Part shown: piece after piece, positions 23,332-35,600 of the stretch | Position numbering within the stretch: position 1 is the first letter of the stretch | Layout: every line of letters starts with the position of its first letter | From: Capsicum annuum | Taxonomy: Eukaryota; Streptophyta; Magnoliopsida; Solanales; Solanaceae | Assembly (NCBI RefSeq): GCF_002878395.1 | Contig: NC_061117.1 | Location: forward strand, 223,506,401-223,570,400 | Direction: 5' to 3' | DNA length: 64,000 nt | The notes under the pieces: model-generated | Database searches by the model: none | Told to the model about the DNA's origin: nothing | What the model saw: the letters and a program-made list of their open reading frames with translations, nothing else | Program-made: the position numbers and the translations under genes

Positions 23332-26300
23332 TCACGCGAACTTGATAGGCAGAAAACCATCAGATTCTGGGACTTGCATCGGCCGCATAACAGGAAAAGA
23401 CGGCTGTGTAATAGGAATGCTTGGCATAGTGAATGGTTGTAGCCCTGTTATAACTGGGGAGGTCACATATAGCTGAAGTGCTTGAGGTGTTGTACTTACT
23501 GCAGCAACGATGGAGTCGGTTATTGTGCTAGTAAAATACAAACAACTTATCACAATAATGTAAATAAATATGGACTCAATTATTATGCCAGTAAAATATA
23601 GGCAACTTTATCACAGTCATGTAATACGTCCAATGTCCGAACAGTACAACATATTAGAGAGCTATGCGTATAACAATTCAGAATATCTACACATCACATC
23701 ATCATTCAGGTGAAAAGGATTAATGCAGTAAGTTGTAGTTAGCCACAAATTGTTATGCATCATTTGGTTGAAATTGCAAGCCAATGACAAACAGGTCACA
23801 AATTCATGCTCAACGAACATAGATAGTCAAACAAAAAGGAACTGCTAAGGTATCAACGACTGCTAGAACTTTCCACAAGCTCTATCTCTGCTACTATCAG
23901 CAGTGCAGTGGATACAACTTTTGGGCATCTACCTTGACAGAGATAAAACATTTAAAAGTCTTCATCCTTGTATCCCAATGTGCAAGCTTGAATTTTTTAT
24001 ATAAGTGATTTGCTACGGCTACTAGCAGCAATTGCATTTGGCAGTTCTTATACTAAACAGACTGTAGAGCGTTATGCATTCCGACCCCCAAATATAAGTA
24101 TCTGAAGCTATTAGCAGCTATTGGATTTAAATCAATACTTAATAGACATCTGGACCACTCCTAAGTTCTCGTTATCTATACTATCTTAAAAGTGGGAAGT
24201 CATTAAACTAAAAGTTAAAATTACTAAAGCATCCTTTTATTACTACCTTAAAAGTTGACAGCCCTCAAACTAAAAGTTAAACTACCCGGACTTGATGAGC
24301 CCTTAAGACCCCTATATCAAAGATAAATAACTATAGGATGGGTTTACATGGCTTGGGGACGTTTTTAGGATTAGAAAAGAGCCCTGCGCCGCGAAATGGG
24401 CACCCCGCGGCAGCCCCGCGCAGCGAATGACACCACGATGGGCTACTGCCTTGCCATCGCGGTTTCGTCGATAGTTCTCTGTTTTTATTATATTTTTTGG
24501 ACATTAGAGTTTTTCACACCCTTAAGTTGTTCCCAATCCTTTATGTACGTGTATAGGGCATTGAAAACGACTTTACATCTTAGAAACCTCTCTATCATTG
24601 TTCAAATAGCAAAAGAGGAGAAAACCACCTAGGGTTTAATAATTCTAAGCTTCAAGGGCCAATTTACACTACGTTCTCTCCATTACAAGGTATGTAGAAC
24701 TATCCCAACTCTCATGGGCATAAGTATGATGTTTTATTAAGCTTTAGAGCGTATATGTATATGTACGATATGGGTTTTGAAATTATTTGCAGAGAATACA
24801 TTATAAACCCCATTTTATGATGAAATTTAGTATTTACTATGGGACTTTTCGATAAACTTGAGGTGTATTCATGTGTATTTACGTTATGATTTTTGAGAAT
24901 TGATTTAAGATCTTGATTTGTGAAATTTCCTCTCTCATGATGAAATCTACTTGCCTTAATATGTTATGGGTTGTTCAAATGCATGATTAAAGGCTTGAGT
25001 TAAATGATTTTCTATTAATGGTGAATTGACATGGTTTTATGTTCCAAGAGAGGGTTTTGTATTATGTTCTAAATGCTCTTTTGTAATTAAACGGAGGATT
25101 TCATGTGATTTATGCAAGAGATGGCCACCATATGATAAAGTCTTGAAAAGAGAGTTTTTGCATTAGTTTCCATAGGATATTTGAAATAAGAACTCTCATT
25201 TGATGTTTAACTCTTTTGGTGGTCATTAACATGTTCTGAAAAAGGGACTAAATATGACATGACATGAAATGACTTACAAGTCTAGGTATGAAGATACCTT
25301 TTATGGAATGCCCTTAACATGAATGAAATGAATGTTCTCAAGCATGAAGCATGTTTTAAAAAGACTAAAATTGGGCTTAAAGAGAGCTAACTGGTTACCC
25401 GAAGAAGGCATGAGTTCAGATAACTCATTGCTGGAAATCGTGTTTTGCCGACGCGGGATTTATGATATATTATCCAGCAAGGGGGATAATATGTTATGTC
25501 CGCAAGGGGGCATACCTTCACATGGAACTCCAATCCTTGCGGCAAACTCGGATTAGGGGATTGACCGACCAGTAAATGACGGATTCCATATAGCCCGTGG
25601 GATTGTAGAAATGTAGGGTGTACTATTTAACTCAGAATTAAATCAAAGATAGAGTCCATGTTTTACGAGGGTGATTGCAGCTTTCTAAGTATGCCCATGT
25701 ATTTTGATCTTTATTATGTTAAATTGCTTTCCCAATGCTCTTGATTATTTTATATGAATTATATGTTATTTTTGGATTTTCTGCATACCAATACATTCCA
25801 AGTATTGACCGTCCTCGAGCGGCTACATTGTCTCATAATGTAGGTTCCGAGGTACAATCCCGCGGTCCACCGCATCAGTAGACTTCCTCCAGAGTTCAGA
25901 GTTGATGAGCCTCCCTTGTTTCGAAAGACATCTATCCAAATGTATGTTTCCTTTAGTTTCATGGTCCAGCTGGGGCCTTGGCCCAATTTAGACAGACTAG
26001 TATTCAGTAAAGGTTTCGTAGACGGGATGGAGTTTTCTGTTTTCAGTACAACTTTATATATTAAATTTGATTACGAGACTATCCCACGTTTCAGTTTATT
26101 CTTCCGCTACATTTATAAATTATGCGTATGGTATTATGATAAGGGGTCTCTCGAGCCCTTGTGGTTTGGGATGTCCGTCGCAGCCAGGGCTTCGGCTCGG
26201 GTTGTAACATCACCCTTTTATTAACTCAATTAAATACCATATTTAATTAACTTTACGAAAACCTAACGCCCATGGAAAGCCACCGGTTCAGTCATATGCA

Positions 26301-29300
26301 TGTTTCTAACATTGCTACTATTTAGTTTCTTCTCTATTCATTGCTTTCTTTGATTCAAAATCTTGGTAGATACTACTTCCTTTTCTATCTTGCTTTTCAT
26401 GAGAACTTTAAAGTGAATTACATCTATTGCAAAAGTTTTACCCAAGTGGAGAATCAAAATAGATTTGTATAGTGAATCACACATCTACTAGCAAATACCA
26501 AAAGAAAGTCATCACATCATATTTTTAAATTCGGCATTATTGACTAGGTGCTATCATAAAGCTATGTATCGACAAAGTACTAAAATCATAAGATTTTAAT
26601 TGCCATCTCAAAGTGATCAAGTTTGTTTGTTTTCCTTCATGACTAGGTAAGTACCATGCTTTTTTTGTCGGCCAAACGATTATACTCCCTCCGTCTCATA
26701 TTACATGGTATGTTTGTCTTTTGCACAACTCTTAACGAGAAATTAATAAGGAGTACAAATTGACTAACATGACTATTAAATTCACATAAAATATTGTCAT
26801 TACCTATTGAAGTTAATTACTTCCATTAAATTACTAAGAATAAAATTGAAAAAGGGTATTCAATTATCTCTTGATTCTTTAAACATGCCAACTATTTTGA
26901 GACAAATATTTTTTGACAACCATGCCAAGTAATATGAGACGAAGGAAGTATGTAACTTCACATATTTTATAAAGTATGAATCAATTCTAATTTAGTAAAA
27001 CTAATCAAAAAGGTGGAACTACCCAAATTCTTGTAGTGTTACTCCTGCATCTCCGATGGAATGAAATGCTACTTTTTTTTTTATGAGAAAGAAATGAAAT
27101 GCTATTTTTAAAAACATTTCTATTCTATTTGAGGTGATGGTGAAGAACTATTCATGAAGTGTATTAGATTCTAATCATTTTGTGAGTTATGTTTCTTGCA
27201 TTGATAAGGTAAACAATTAATGTCTTGACAAGGTGCTTAAAAAGATAGATGACCAACATAGTAACAGACTTACCTGTTCTTAATTTGTTGTCGTCCTTAC
27301 TAAGAATAAATATTCCTTAATAATTGTCATTTCACAAAACCAAAGCATAATTATTTTTTTTTGGCCACTTTTACCCTTAGTCATAAATATGACGAGATAT
27401 AATAAAGTGCAAAAAAGGGAAGTATTAATAGAGAAGAGTAAATAATAAGGGTGATTTAGTTAATTTAGCATGTAGCTTACGTTTTTCTTAAAGGGAGACG
27501 AGTGCGAACAAAAATGGTGACAACTATTTAAGAACGAAGGGAGTAATATTCTATTGTAATTGCACTTGTTGAAGATCATATTTGAAACACTTTACTTATA
27601 AAATTTCAACATTTAGATTTAACAACTCATTACTCATGTGCTTGTATATTTACTTTGCTTCAGCCTCCAAAAATGAAATAAGGAAGACAATTAAATTGAT
27701 GCAACTTTGTGTTGGTTTGTTACCAAATTTTTGTATGTACTTTTTCTTTCAAATGGTTTATGCATAGAAAATACCACAATTCTAGAAGTTCAAGAAATTA
27801 AACTTGGTGATGGTTGTCATAGCTGAGTAGTACATACAGTTATTTACCTTTTCCGGAGTTAAAATGCTTGAAATGAAAGGAGAGAAAAACAAATAGATGT
27901 TTTTTCATCTATGCACATGCTTGTATCTCATAAAATCAAATTAAGTAAAAAGATCACATGTACATTTATCTTTGTAGGTACAAAAGATATATATTCAATC
28001 ATCTTGACCTCGACAAATAGCCCTTATACTTGGCATACCTTAAATGTGCCATGAACACATACCTTGATGCTTAGGAGGATGGATCTGATGTGGAATTAAT
28101 GGAGGACGTGAAGATACTTGAGAGAACCCCACTGCACTCTGAACGATGTCCTTTTGACAAGATAACAGAGAGAAGAATCAGAAAATTGCAACACAAAAAA
28201 TACTCAGAAAATCAGATAAGAGGAAAGTAACTAAGGGCAGTCCAAGGAAATAGAAAAGAAAATATCTACTCAGTCAGAAAATTTGTCCGCGAAAAAAAGC
28301 TATACAAAGTATTCGCCTTACATGAGAAAGAGGATGCATATAAACAAGCGGTCCCAATCGTCCAACCATAGCCTGAGAAAATAAAGAATTTTAGAAGTGG
28401 CATTAACGTCTACAACCGTCATACAAGCACAAAAAGAATAACAGGATGGCATGCTACTGTCCTGAGGACGTCATTTGTGTTATAGGGCCACAGTCCTTGA
28501 CATGACAAGCCTCAGTGACTCTACAACTATGGCGGCAGAGCTTTCTTTCCAGTCTAATAAAATAAATAGCTTCACAAAGACAAAATGGCATGGTAATTTC
28601 CCTTACATTTTGAGAATTTGGATGCACATAACCATTTGCAGCCTGAAGATGGTGATACTGACTGGCATACCTAGCTGGCTGAGTCCTGCTTCCCATGTAT
28701 CCAATTGTCTACATATTGACAAAGAAAGGCTTCAGAAAACTATGCATCAGCGTCAAAAGTCAAAACAGTAATAACTGATACTGTTTAAGTATGACGTAGA
28801 ATAATGGAGGCGATTGGTTTAACTTGTCTGATGTAAAGCTGTAGCAACTAATTTGAAACGGCATCTGGTAAATGTCATTGCTGACTAAGAAAGCAGTGCC
28901 TTTTTTGGGTAAACTGCATATTATAATATCAAGAAGTAGAATCCCAATTATTTTCTTCTACCTTCAACTATTTCTCTTCAAACAACAGAAAGATATATCA
29001 TACCACATGTTTTATGGGAAACCATTTAATTAACTGTACTTACATTGACATATATATATCAATTAACTTTCCTAATGTATATCGGTGACATAATTAGATT
29101 AAATGATGCACAGCTGCATAATAGTCTCCATTACAAACCAACAGGCTTGTCTTCAAAGACCATTCCGCAGAAGTGTGCTGTGGTTATGTTAGTAAGATAC
29201 AAATTCTTATGGTTAATACGGTTGGTTGGTTCAGGTCCGAAGGAATGGTGGTCAATCAACTGAAACAATATTTTAATCAGTAATTAAATCCAAGTTATAA

Positions 29301-32300
29301 CTCTAGAGCTGCATTTTCAAAGTAAGATCAAGTAATTATGATCACATACCGGTTGAGCATACTGTACATCCAAATCACCATTTACAACTGCCAAATTATT
29401 ATACGGGACAAACTTGATGGGCACAGATGGACGAGGAGAAAACGGGATGATTTCAACTTCAGGCTCTACTGTAGCAACAGGTACTACAAGACATGAATCT
29501 GGCATGTAAGTTATTGTTGGGATCACAGGAGGTGTAACAGTTCTATGCTGCAAAGCAGATGGAGAAAATATCTTTGCCCCAGGGTTGAGCTTAGACTCCT
29601 AGAGAGAAGGAAAATCAACAGTCATAAATCACCATAAAAGATGAATAATATAGGAGTAACAAGGAGAAGAATTTCCAAAATCTCAGCGTACCGCAATAAT
29701 TTTGGCATCACCATAAACCTACTGAAAATATTAGCTTATATAACCTTGAATACATGGAACAACTAAGAATTTTTATCATGCACCTACAACAATGGACCCC
29801 ACTATGTTCCTTTACCTTTGTACTAGCATTCTGAATTGAACCACATGAAGGCACCAAATCAGCTGGATCTGATGATGAGCTGACGCATGAGACTGAGGTA
29901 GTTGGAGCACCAGAGGAAGTAGAGCCCAAACAAGGATTCTTGCCTGGAGTCTGCTGCTCATGACTGTGCCGCTCATTATCCCGACCATTAAGTTTGGTTG
30001 AGGAAAGGGGAGGACTACCACTAGATATGCCATTTGATGACAACTCCGAGTTTGTTTTGAAGTTAACATTCTCAATGGCATTTGCTCGAGTTACAGAAAC
30101 ATCCACTGCAAGTGAAAAATTTGTAATACCATTCATGAGTGACATTCTTTTGGTTTATGATAGATATATACAATACAGAAAGAACTTAAAGATCTCACTA
30201 TCTACCAGCAATCATCAATTGTGTTAAGAGTTCTATTGCAGAAGAAATAGCATATTTCAGTAACGAATTTCCTTCACCATTAAGTCTTGAAACCATTCTT
30301 AGCATGGACGAAGTCACAAAAATTGATTCAATTCTTTTTTTCTTTTCTTTCTTTTAAGTGATATGTGGGGCCAGCAGTGCTTTTACACTTTCCTGGTTTC
30401 CCCTTAGGTGATTTGTGTCCTTCCATATGGACAACCCTCTCTTGACCATTGATTCAATTTTTTTATAGCAATTTTTAATTGATTATACAGAATGATAAAT
30501 GATTCATCACGAAACTCGGTCAACAAGAGACACTGCCTAATCTGTTCTCCAACCACCAAGAGGTCCACAAGAATTGATATGATATAGTGAGAACTGAAGG
30601 ATTAAATAAATACTCACGATTTGAGCTTGAGCCTTGAACTTCAAAGATCTACAAAATGAAAGAAACATAAATAAGTGCTCATTAACTAATAGCAAATAGA
30701 TCACATCTTTTTATCTCTCATTTGATGTTCAGCCAATGTTAGGATTAACATACAGTTCTCTCCTTTAGAGACTCATGGCTCTCTCTGCAGTTACTTTGCT
30801 TATTGATTAAGCCATCTTGCGCATATCTGTCATAGTTGACATGAATGGAAATAAGTTAGTGCCTAGTCGATAAATATAGGAGAAAAATTAAGGTTACAAG
30901 AAGCAAGACAATAATCTCATGAGGGAAAGGGCAGGAACCCAGCAGGTATCAGATATTGGGGCGACCTTTCCCTAATTTACTGTCCATCAGATAGCAAAAC
31001 TGCAAACATCAGCTATCCATTGTGTTGATTCAGCAGTACTAAAATAATAAGATGGTTAAGGTAATTTATGCTAGAAAACTTCACTTTTGACTTTCACCAA
31101 ATTTTACCAAAGAAATCATATCCCTCTTTAAAAGGAGTAAGATGATACCTGCTAGTATTTTTGGGTGTGTATGGGCAGAAAGGAACAGCAAATGTTTTGA
31201 AGGTTTATCAACTCCGAATCACTCTCTCAAGGCTAGAGTCTTTTGTATCTATATACTTGGCATACCCTTTCACCCATAGATTCTCCTCAGTACTTTTTGA
31301 ACTTTGGTAGCGGCCTGTGCTAATTTAGTCTTTTTTATAATTGAGATAACGAAGTTTTGTTATCTTCCAAACTTCTGTAGTATTCTGCATCTTCTTGACG
31401 CCAGCAATGAAATTTCTTATTACTTCATCACCCCCTCAACCTCCCACCCCCACCCTTCTTGATGGAGACCATGGTTACTGTGTGTGGATGATGCCTACAC
31501 TAAGATGCAACTTAAATAAGGTGAACTGCCTTAATTGCAGTTCGCTGAAGTGTTTAAGTACAGAGCTTACTTATCACTTTATTAGGTATCTTCCTATCAC
31601 ATTGCACTTCTCCCAAAACACCCTCTATATAGCCATCCCAAAACTAGTGATAGAACAAACAAATACATTTGGGTGAACAAGCTTTCTAACTTCACTTATC
31701 AGCCTATATATGAACAAAAAGATTATTAACCAAAACTGACTAAGAAATTACTTTACCATTATTAGTTATCCGCTCTATAGATATTCATCAGATTGGTTTC
31801 AATATATATATTTTTTTTCTTTCAATAATTTAATGGCAGAATCTGAAGAACAAGCCAAAGTAATGTCTGCCGGAGCAATATGTAACTTTTCCATGCAAAA
31901 GCTGACAGATCAAGAGGCACTTCTAACAATGAATATGTAATGAGTCTAGCCAGCACAAACCTTTCTTTACTAGCTTTATCTCCGTCCATGGTAGACAACT
32001 TGGACTTTGTTGCTTTCATATCCTTCGTCTTGCATTCGGGATAAGTGATATTGCTACAAACGGTACCTATATTATCTCCATTGAAATGTCCTGGAATATT
32101 ATCAGCAGATACCACAACCCCCTGCAAAGTACAAGTATAAGCAGAGAAAAAAGGACCAACCATAGAGGAAACAAATAGGCATTGCAGAATTGGAATGTCC
32201 AAAAGCATACCTTTGCGACAACTTGGACAAGATCTTCGGACAGAATTACGAGTGTTTCTATCAAACCTCCATGTGCAACATTCGACTCTCGACTACCCTT

Positions 32301-34148
32301 CTTAGTCATCTTTGCCCTCTTCAAAACAATAGCTAATCCAAGAATCGAAAAGAGAGAGATGACAATAAGGATTCTTGTAAGTCCCGTACTTGGTAAGCTA
32401 AACACTTGACCCATGGTACTGTAAATACCGCAATCAGCAAATCAAATCAACTAACCCTCAGAGGTCGTTTGGTAGGATATATTAGAGAATCTAATTACAT
32501 ATACTAGACATGGTATTATTTAATCTTTTGTTTGGTAGGATTTTCAGCCTATGTATAACTAATACAGTTATACACCTTATTCAGTATTACAAGGTGCAAT
32601 AGCAAATACATAGCAAACCATGAATTAGTAATACAAGGGCTATTACTACATGGATAAGCATGGTTAAAGTTAAAGACAATGGACAAGAAATATTCCAGCG
32701 CAACTAATCCCAACATTACTAGTACAGCCTATTCAGCATTGCACACTTACCCAAGAGAGTGGTCTAGTGGTCAATGAGGTAGTTGAAAACAACGAGGACT
32801 CAAATTCAAATTCTAAAGGAGAACGAAACACTAGGTAATTTCTTCTCATCTGTCCTAGCCTTGGTGGACAGAGTTACCTATTTCTTCTCATCTGTCCTAG
32901 CGTTGGTGGACAGAGTTACCTGGTACTTTTCGCTAGTGGAAGGTGACAAGTATCCCGAGGAATTAGTTGATGTGCGTGCAAGCTAGCCAGGACACTACGA
33001 GTATCAAAAAAATTGCACCCTGGTCAGCACTATTCTTATACACTCTACCAAACAACACTTTAATCCCAAATTATTGAAATCAGCTATATGAACCCTATGT
33101 AATCATTCCCCACTATTCCTCTCTATGAAAGCCACAAAAAGTACAAAATCAAAGACTAGAATATCCTCACATTCTCTTCATTTGCAGTGCAAATACTTAA
33201 AATAAGATATGGAAAAAGGTCTACAAAGTCATGGAAACATCCAAATGGGATACCGAAACTGATCTAGTCCAAACAAAAAAAACCTTAACAACAACTACCC
33301 AGAATAAGGCTAACACCACAATAGACACCACCAGGCCTAAACTCGTTGAAAAGCAAGACAACACTCCATTACCTACTAACCTTCTACGCCCTCCACATCC
33401 TCCCATTTAAGGTCATTGTCCTCTGTAAGCTGAAGTTGCGACATGTCTCGTCTAATCACCTCTCCCAATACTTTAACTTCCAATGGAATATTCTCACATT
33501 CTTCATTCGAAATGAAAATACACAAAATAACAAATTTACAAGACATACAACCGAGATTGATTTCCACTAAGGAGGCTCAAAATACGACGAAGTAAACACA
33601 CAAAGAAGCCAAAAAGGATTCAACATCTACTACACATACATTATAACAAAAAGTACAATTTCAACCATGTATAAACAGTCTAATTTTATGCGAAATCCTA
33701 GCTCCGCCACCCAACAGGATCATACAACCAAGATTGATTTCCACTAAGGAGGCTCAAAATACGACAAAGTAAACACACAAAGAAGCAAAAGGAATTCAAC
33801 ATCTACTGCACATACATTATAACAAAAAGTACAATTTCAACCATGTTTAATTTACGCGGAATCCTAGCTCCACCACCCAACAGGATCCAGATCGGATGCC
33901 AAAACTAATCTACTCCAATCCAGAAACCAATATAATCACATTACAAATCAATAAATCTCAAAAGGTTCTTCATAAAACTCACCATAATCATCATCATCAT
34001 CAACAGAAGCAGTATGAAAAATACCGGAATAAACAGCACCATCTTTGATATAAACATCAACAGGTAAACCAATAATACACATAGTAGTGAATAACAAAGC
34101 ATCGCTAAGTGTAGCACCGCCATCTTCCGCCGTAAATTTGTAACCCAT
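23332..34148 (-). CDS. Ataxin-2-like PABP-interacting protein (CID3/CID4 type), 499 aa
   Basis: Eleven exons in order: 34148-33983, 32332-32211, 32121-31961, 30826-30754, 30648-30618, 30105-29816, 29598-29350, 28708-28607, 28372-28322, 28150-28063 and 23498-23332. Phases join exactly (1,500 nt). Residues about 18-75 are an ataxin-2 SM (Lsm) domain (FTTMCIIGLPVDVYIKDGAV, then AIVLKRAKMTKKG across the first junction). Residues 283-295 are a PAM2 motif, SKLNPGAKIFSPS, that binds the MLLE domain of poly(A)-binding protein. The region between is Ser-rich, and the C-terminus is Pro/Gln-rich like other CID proteins. The role by family is mRNA stability or translation in the cytoplasm. I see no LsmAD domain between SM and PAM2, unlike classic ataxin-2. 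The last intron (4.6 kb) hosts an LTR-like block and a Stowaway MITE. Confidence 0.88.
24290..26209 (+). mobile_element. Probable solo LTR or LTR fragment (Ty3-gypsy type)
   Basis: The block has LTR-like composition: 'tccgcaagggggcatacc', a 'cctcgagcggctacattg' segment and a terminal 'cttcggctcgggttgtaaca' ending in CA at about 26209. No gag-pol reading frames lie beside it. I could not find the left TG end or a target duplication, so boundaries are approximate. It sits in the last CID intron. Confidence 0.5.
26685..26948. mobile_element. Stowaway MITE, 264 bp
   Basis: The ends are CTCCCTCCGTCTCATATTAC and, reversed from the right, CTTCCTTCGTCTCATATTAC. TA lies on both sides (26683-26684 and 26949-26950). 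These are Tc1/mariner Stowaway hallmarks. Another right-end remnant, 'gaacgaagggagta', lies at 27532-27545. Confidence 0.92.
30334..30447 (-). mobile_element. Small A-tailed retroposon, 114 bp, with 12-bp TSD
   Basis: ATTGATTCAATT is repeated at 30322-30333 and 30448-30459. Read on the minus strand, the insert begins 'ggtcaagagagggttgtcc', has a body of about 90 bases ending '...gccccacatatcac', and finishes in an A/G-rich tail. That is the layout of a short retroposed RNA. I do not recognise its source; no tRNA A/B boxes are obvious. Confidence 0.7.
32460..33065. mobile_element. Tourist-like MITE with nested SINE
   Basis: The left end 'gaggtcgtttggtagg' and the reversed right end 'gtgttgtttggtagag' match as inverted ends. 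A plus-strand SINE occupies about 32752-33005 inside it ('gagtggtctagtggtcaatgag...ggacactacgag'). The SINE carries its own 42-bp tandem duplication (32839-32880 and 32881-32922, one difference). It lies in CID intron 1. Confidence 0.7.
33544..33888. repeat. ~175-bp tandem duplication in CID intron 1
   Basis: 33544-33720 and 33721-33888 share 'gattgatttccactaagg', 'atacgac.aagtaaacaca' and 'cctagctcc.ccacccaac', with a few substitutions and a small deletion in the second copy. Confidence 0.9.
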
Positions 34149-35600
34149 AGCTCACTTTTTTCGCACTTTTTCAACTCTACAATAATAATTACTGATATAT
34201 TTCAGTGTATATTTGATTTGTATATTGTGTATATTATTCAAATTGTATAGAAATCTGAAGAAAAAAAGATTGATTTATTTTTTTTATTACTGATATTTAT
34301 TGCAAAATGGGAAATTGAATCGAACGTATAAAAAGGAGCACGAAGAAGTACCCTCGCAACAAAAAGGAAAGCGTGTAAGCTGTCTATTTGTTTTGCTTAT
34401 ATGCCCTTGTTGTTTGGGTTATTTCTATTATTGGGTTTTTGATTTCTGCCCTTGCCAAATATAGAGCAGCAACCTCGATTACCTTCTCGTTAATGTTTTT
34501 CATAACGTGCGTGCAACCTAAAGATGTAACATATATTTAAGAACAAAGGGAATGACATATTTCGTGTAATGACACAAGTGGAGTTTGAAAAGATGAGAGC
34601 TTGTTTGGATGATTGTTACCTATTGGATTGTCCTGTTAGTCGACGTATAATACTGTATTATTTTATGTTGTTCGAGTATAGTATTCTTTTATAGCAATAC
34701 TTTTCTGTTGCTAGTTATTGTTCTTCTTACGTCCACTAGTTATTTTACAAACTATTTATGTCTTAAATTAAAGAACAACGAAATAATTTAACTATATCAT
34801 TGATAAAATCTGAATACATTCCACCTTCTCCACATCCTACTTATGTAGCAACATGAATGTGTTATTGTTTTGCTGTGAACTATTCTCTTCATTTAAAAAT
34901 AGTTGACTCTTATTATCTCGACACTCTTCTTAATAAAATATTTACTAAAAAATTAATTTATCAAACTAACCTTATTAGTTGTGCTTTGAAAATATAAATT
35001 TAAGTACTATATTTTTTATATAGTCATTTAGTGATAGGGATAATATTAAAACAATATAATAAACTTCTATTGATTTCATAAATGAGATAATTAAATTGAA
35101 ACAAATAAGGGGTTATTTGGCTGGGAAATTAGTTATCCTACAATTAACTATTCGAGATTAGCTATCTCACACTCATTACTCAAGAAGAAATAAAAATAAC
35201 ATTATAATTTCAAGCTAACTAATCTCGAGATGAATTATTCCATATATTTTATTCCAACCAAATATAGAATAAATTCATCCTAAAATTAGTCATTCCTTAT
35301 TCCGCTTGCCAAACGACCCCTAACAAGACAACTAAAAACAAAGTGACCCGTTTAATAAAGTGACCCGTTTGACCCACCCATCTAACACATCTAATGGGCC
35401 AAAATACGAACCTTAAATCTCCTTAAAACCCTCCGCCGCCGTCATCACCAGCTCAGCCTTAAATCCCGCCGTCCGTTCCCATTTCCCTTCCCGGCGACAC
35501 CAATTCCGTCAACAGAACTCTAATAATCTCTTCAATTAACCTCAATTAACCCCTAATTGTCAATTAGCTCAGCTAAATCCAAAACCCTAATTGCAAAATT
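34149..35600. promoter_or_regulatory. Divergent promoter region between CID and RH32 genes
   Basis: Both genes start here. On the RH32 side, TGGGCC (site II, TCP-type) is at 35395-35400 and a telo-box AAACCCTAA at 35582-35590, just before the ATG. This pair is known from plant ribosome and ribosome-biogenesis genes. A Tourist-like MITE occupies 35108-35325. Stowaway-end remnants ('aagaacaaagggaatga') lie near 34540. Confidence 0.7.
35108..35325. mobile_element. Tourist-like MITE, TAA target duplication
   Basis: The ends GGGGTTATTTGGCTGGG and, reversed from the right, GGGGTCGTTTGGCAAG pair up, with TAA on each side. It is the same family as 18099-18297 and lies less than 300 bp upstream of the RH32 start codon. 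Confidence 0.85.

Noticed and set aside
25332..26224. Open frames in the last CID intron
   Set aside because: They lie in LTR-like non-coding sequence and show no retroelement or cellular protein motifs.
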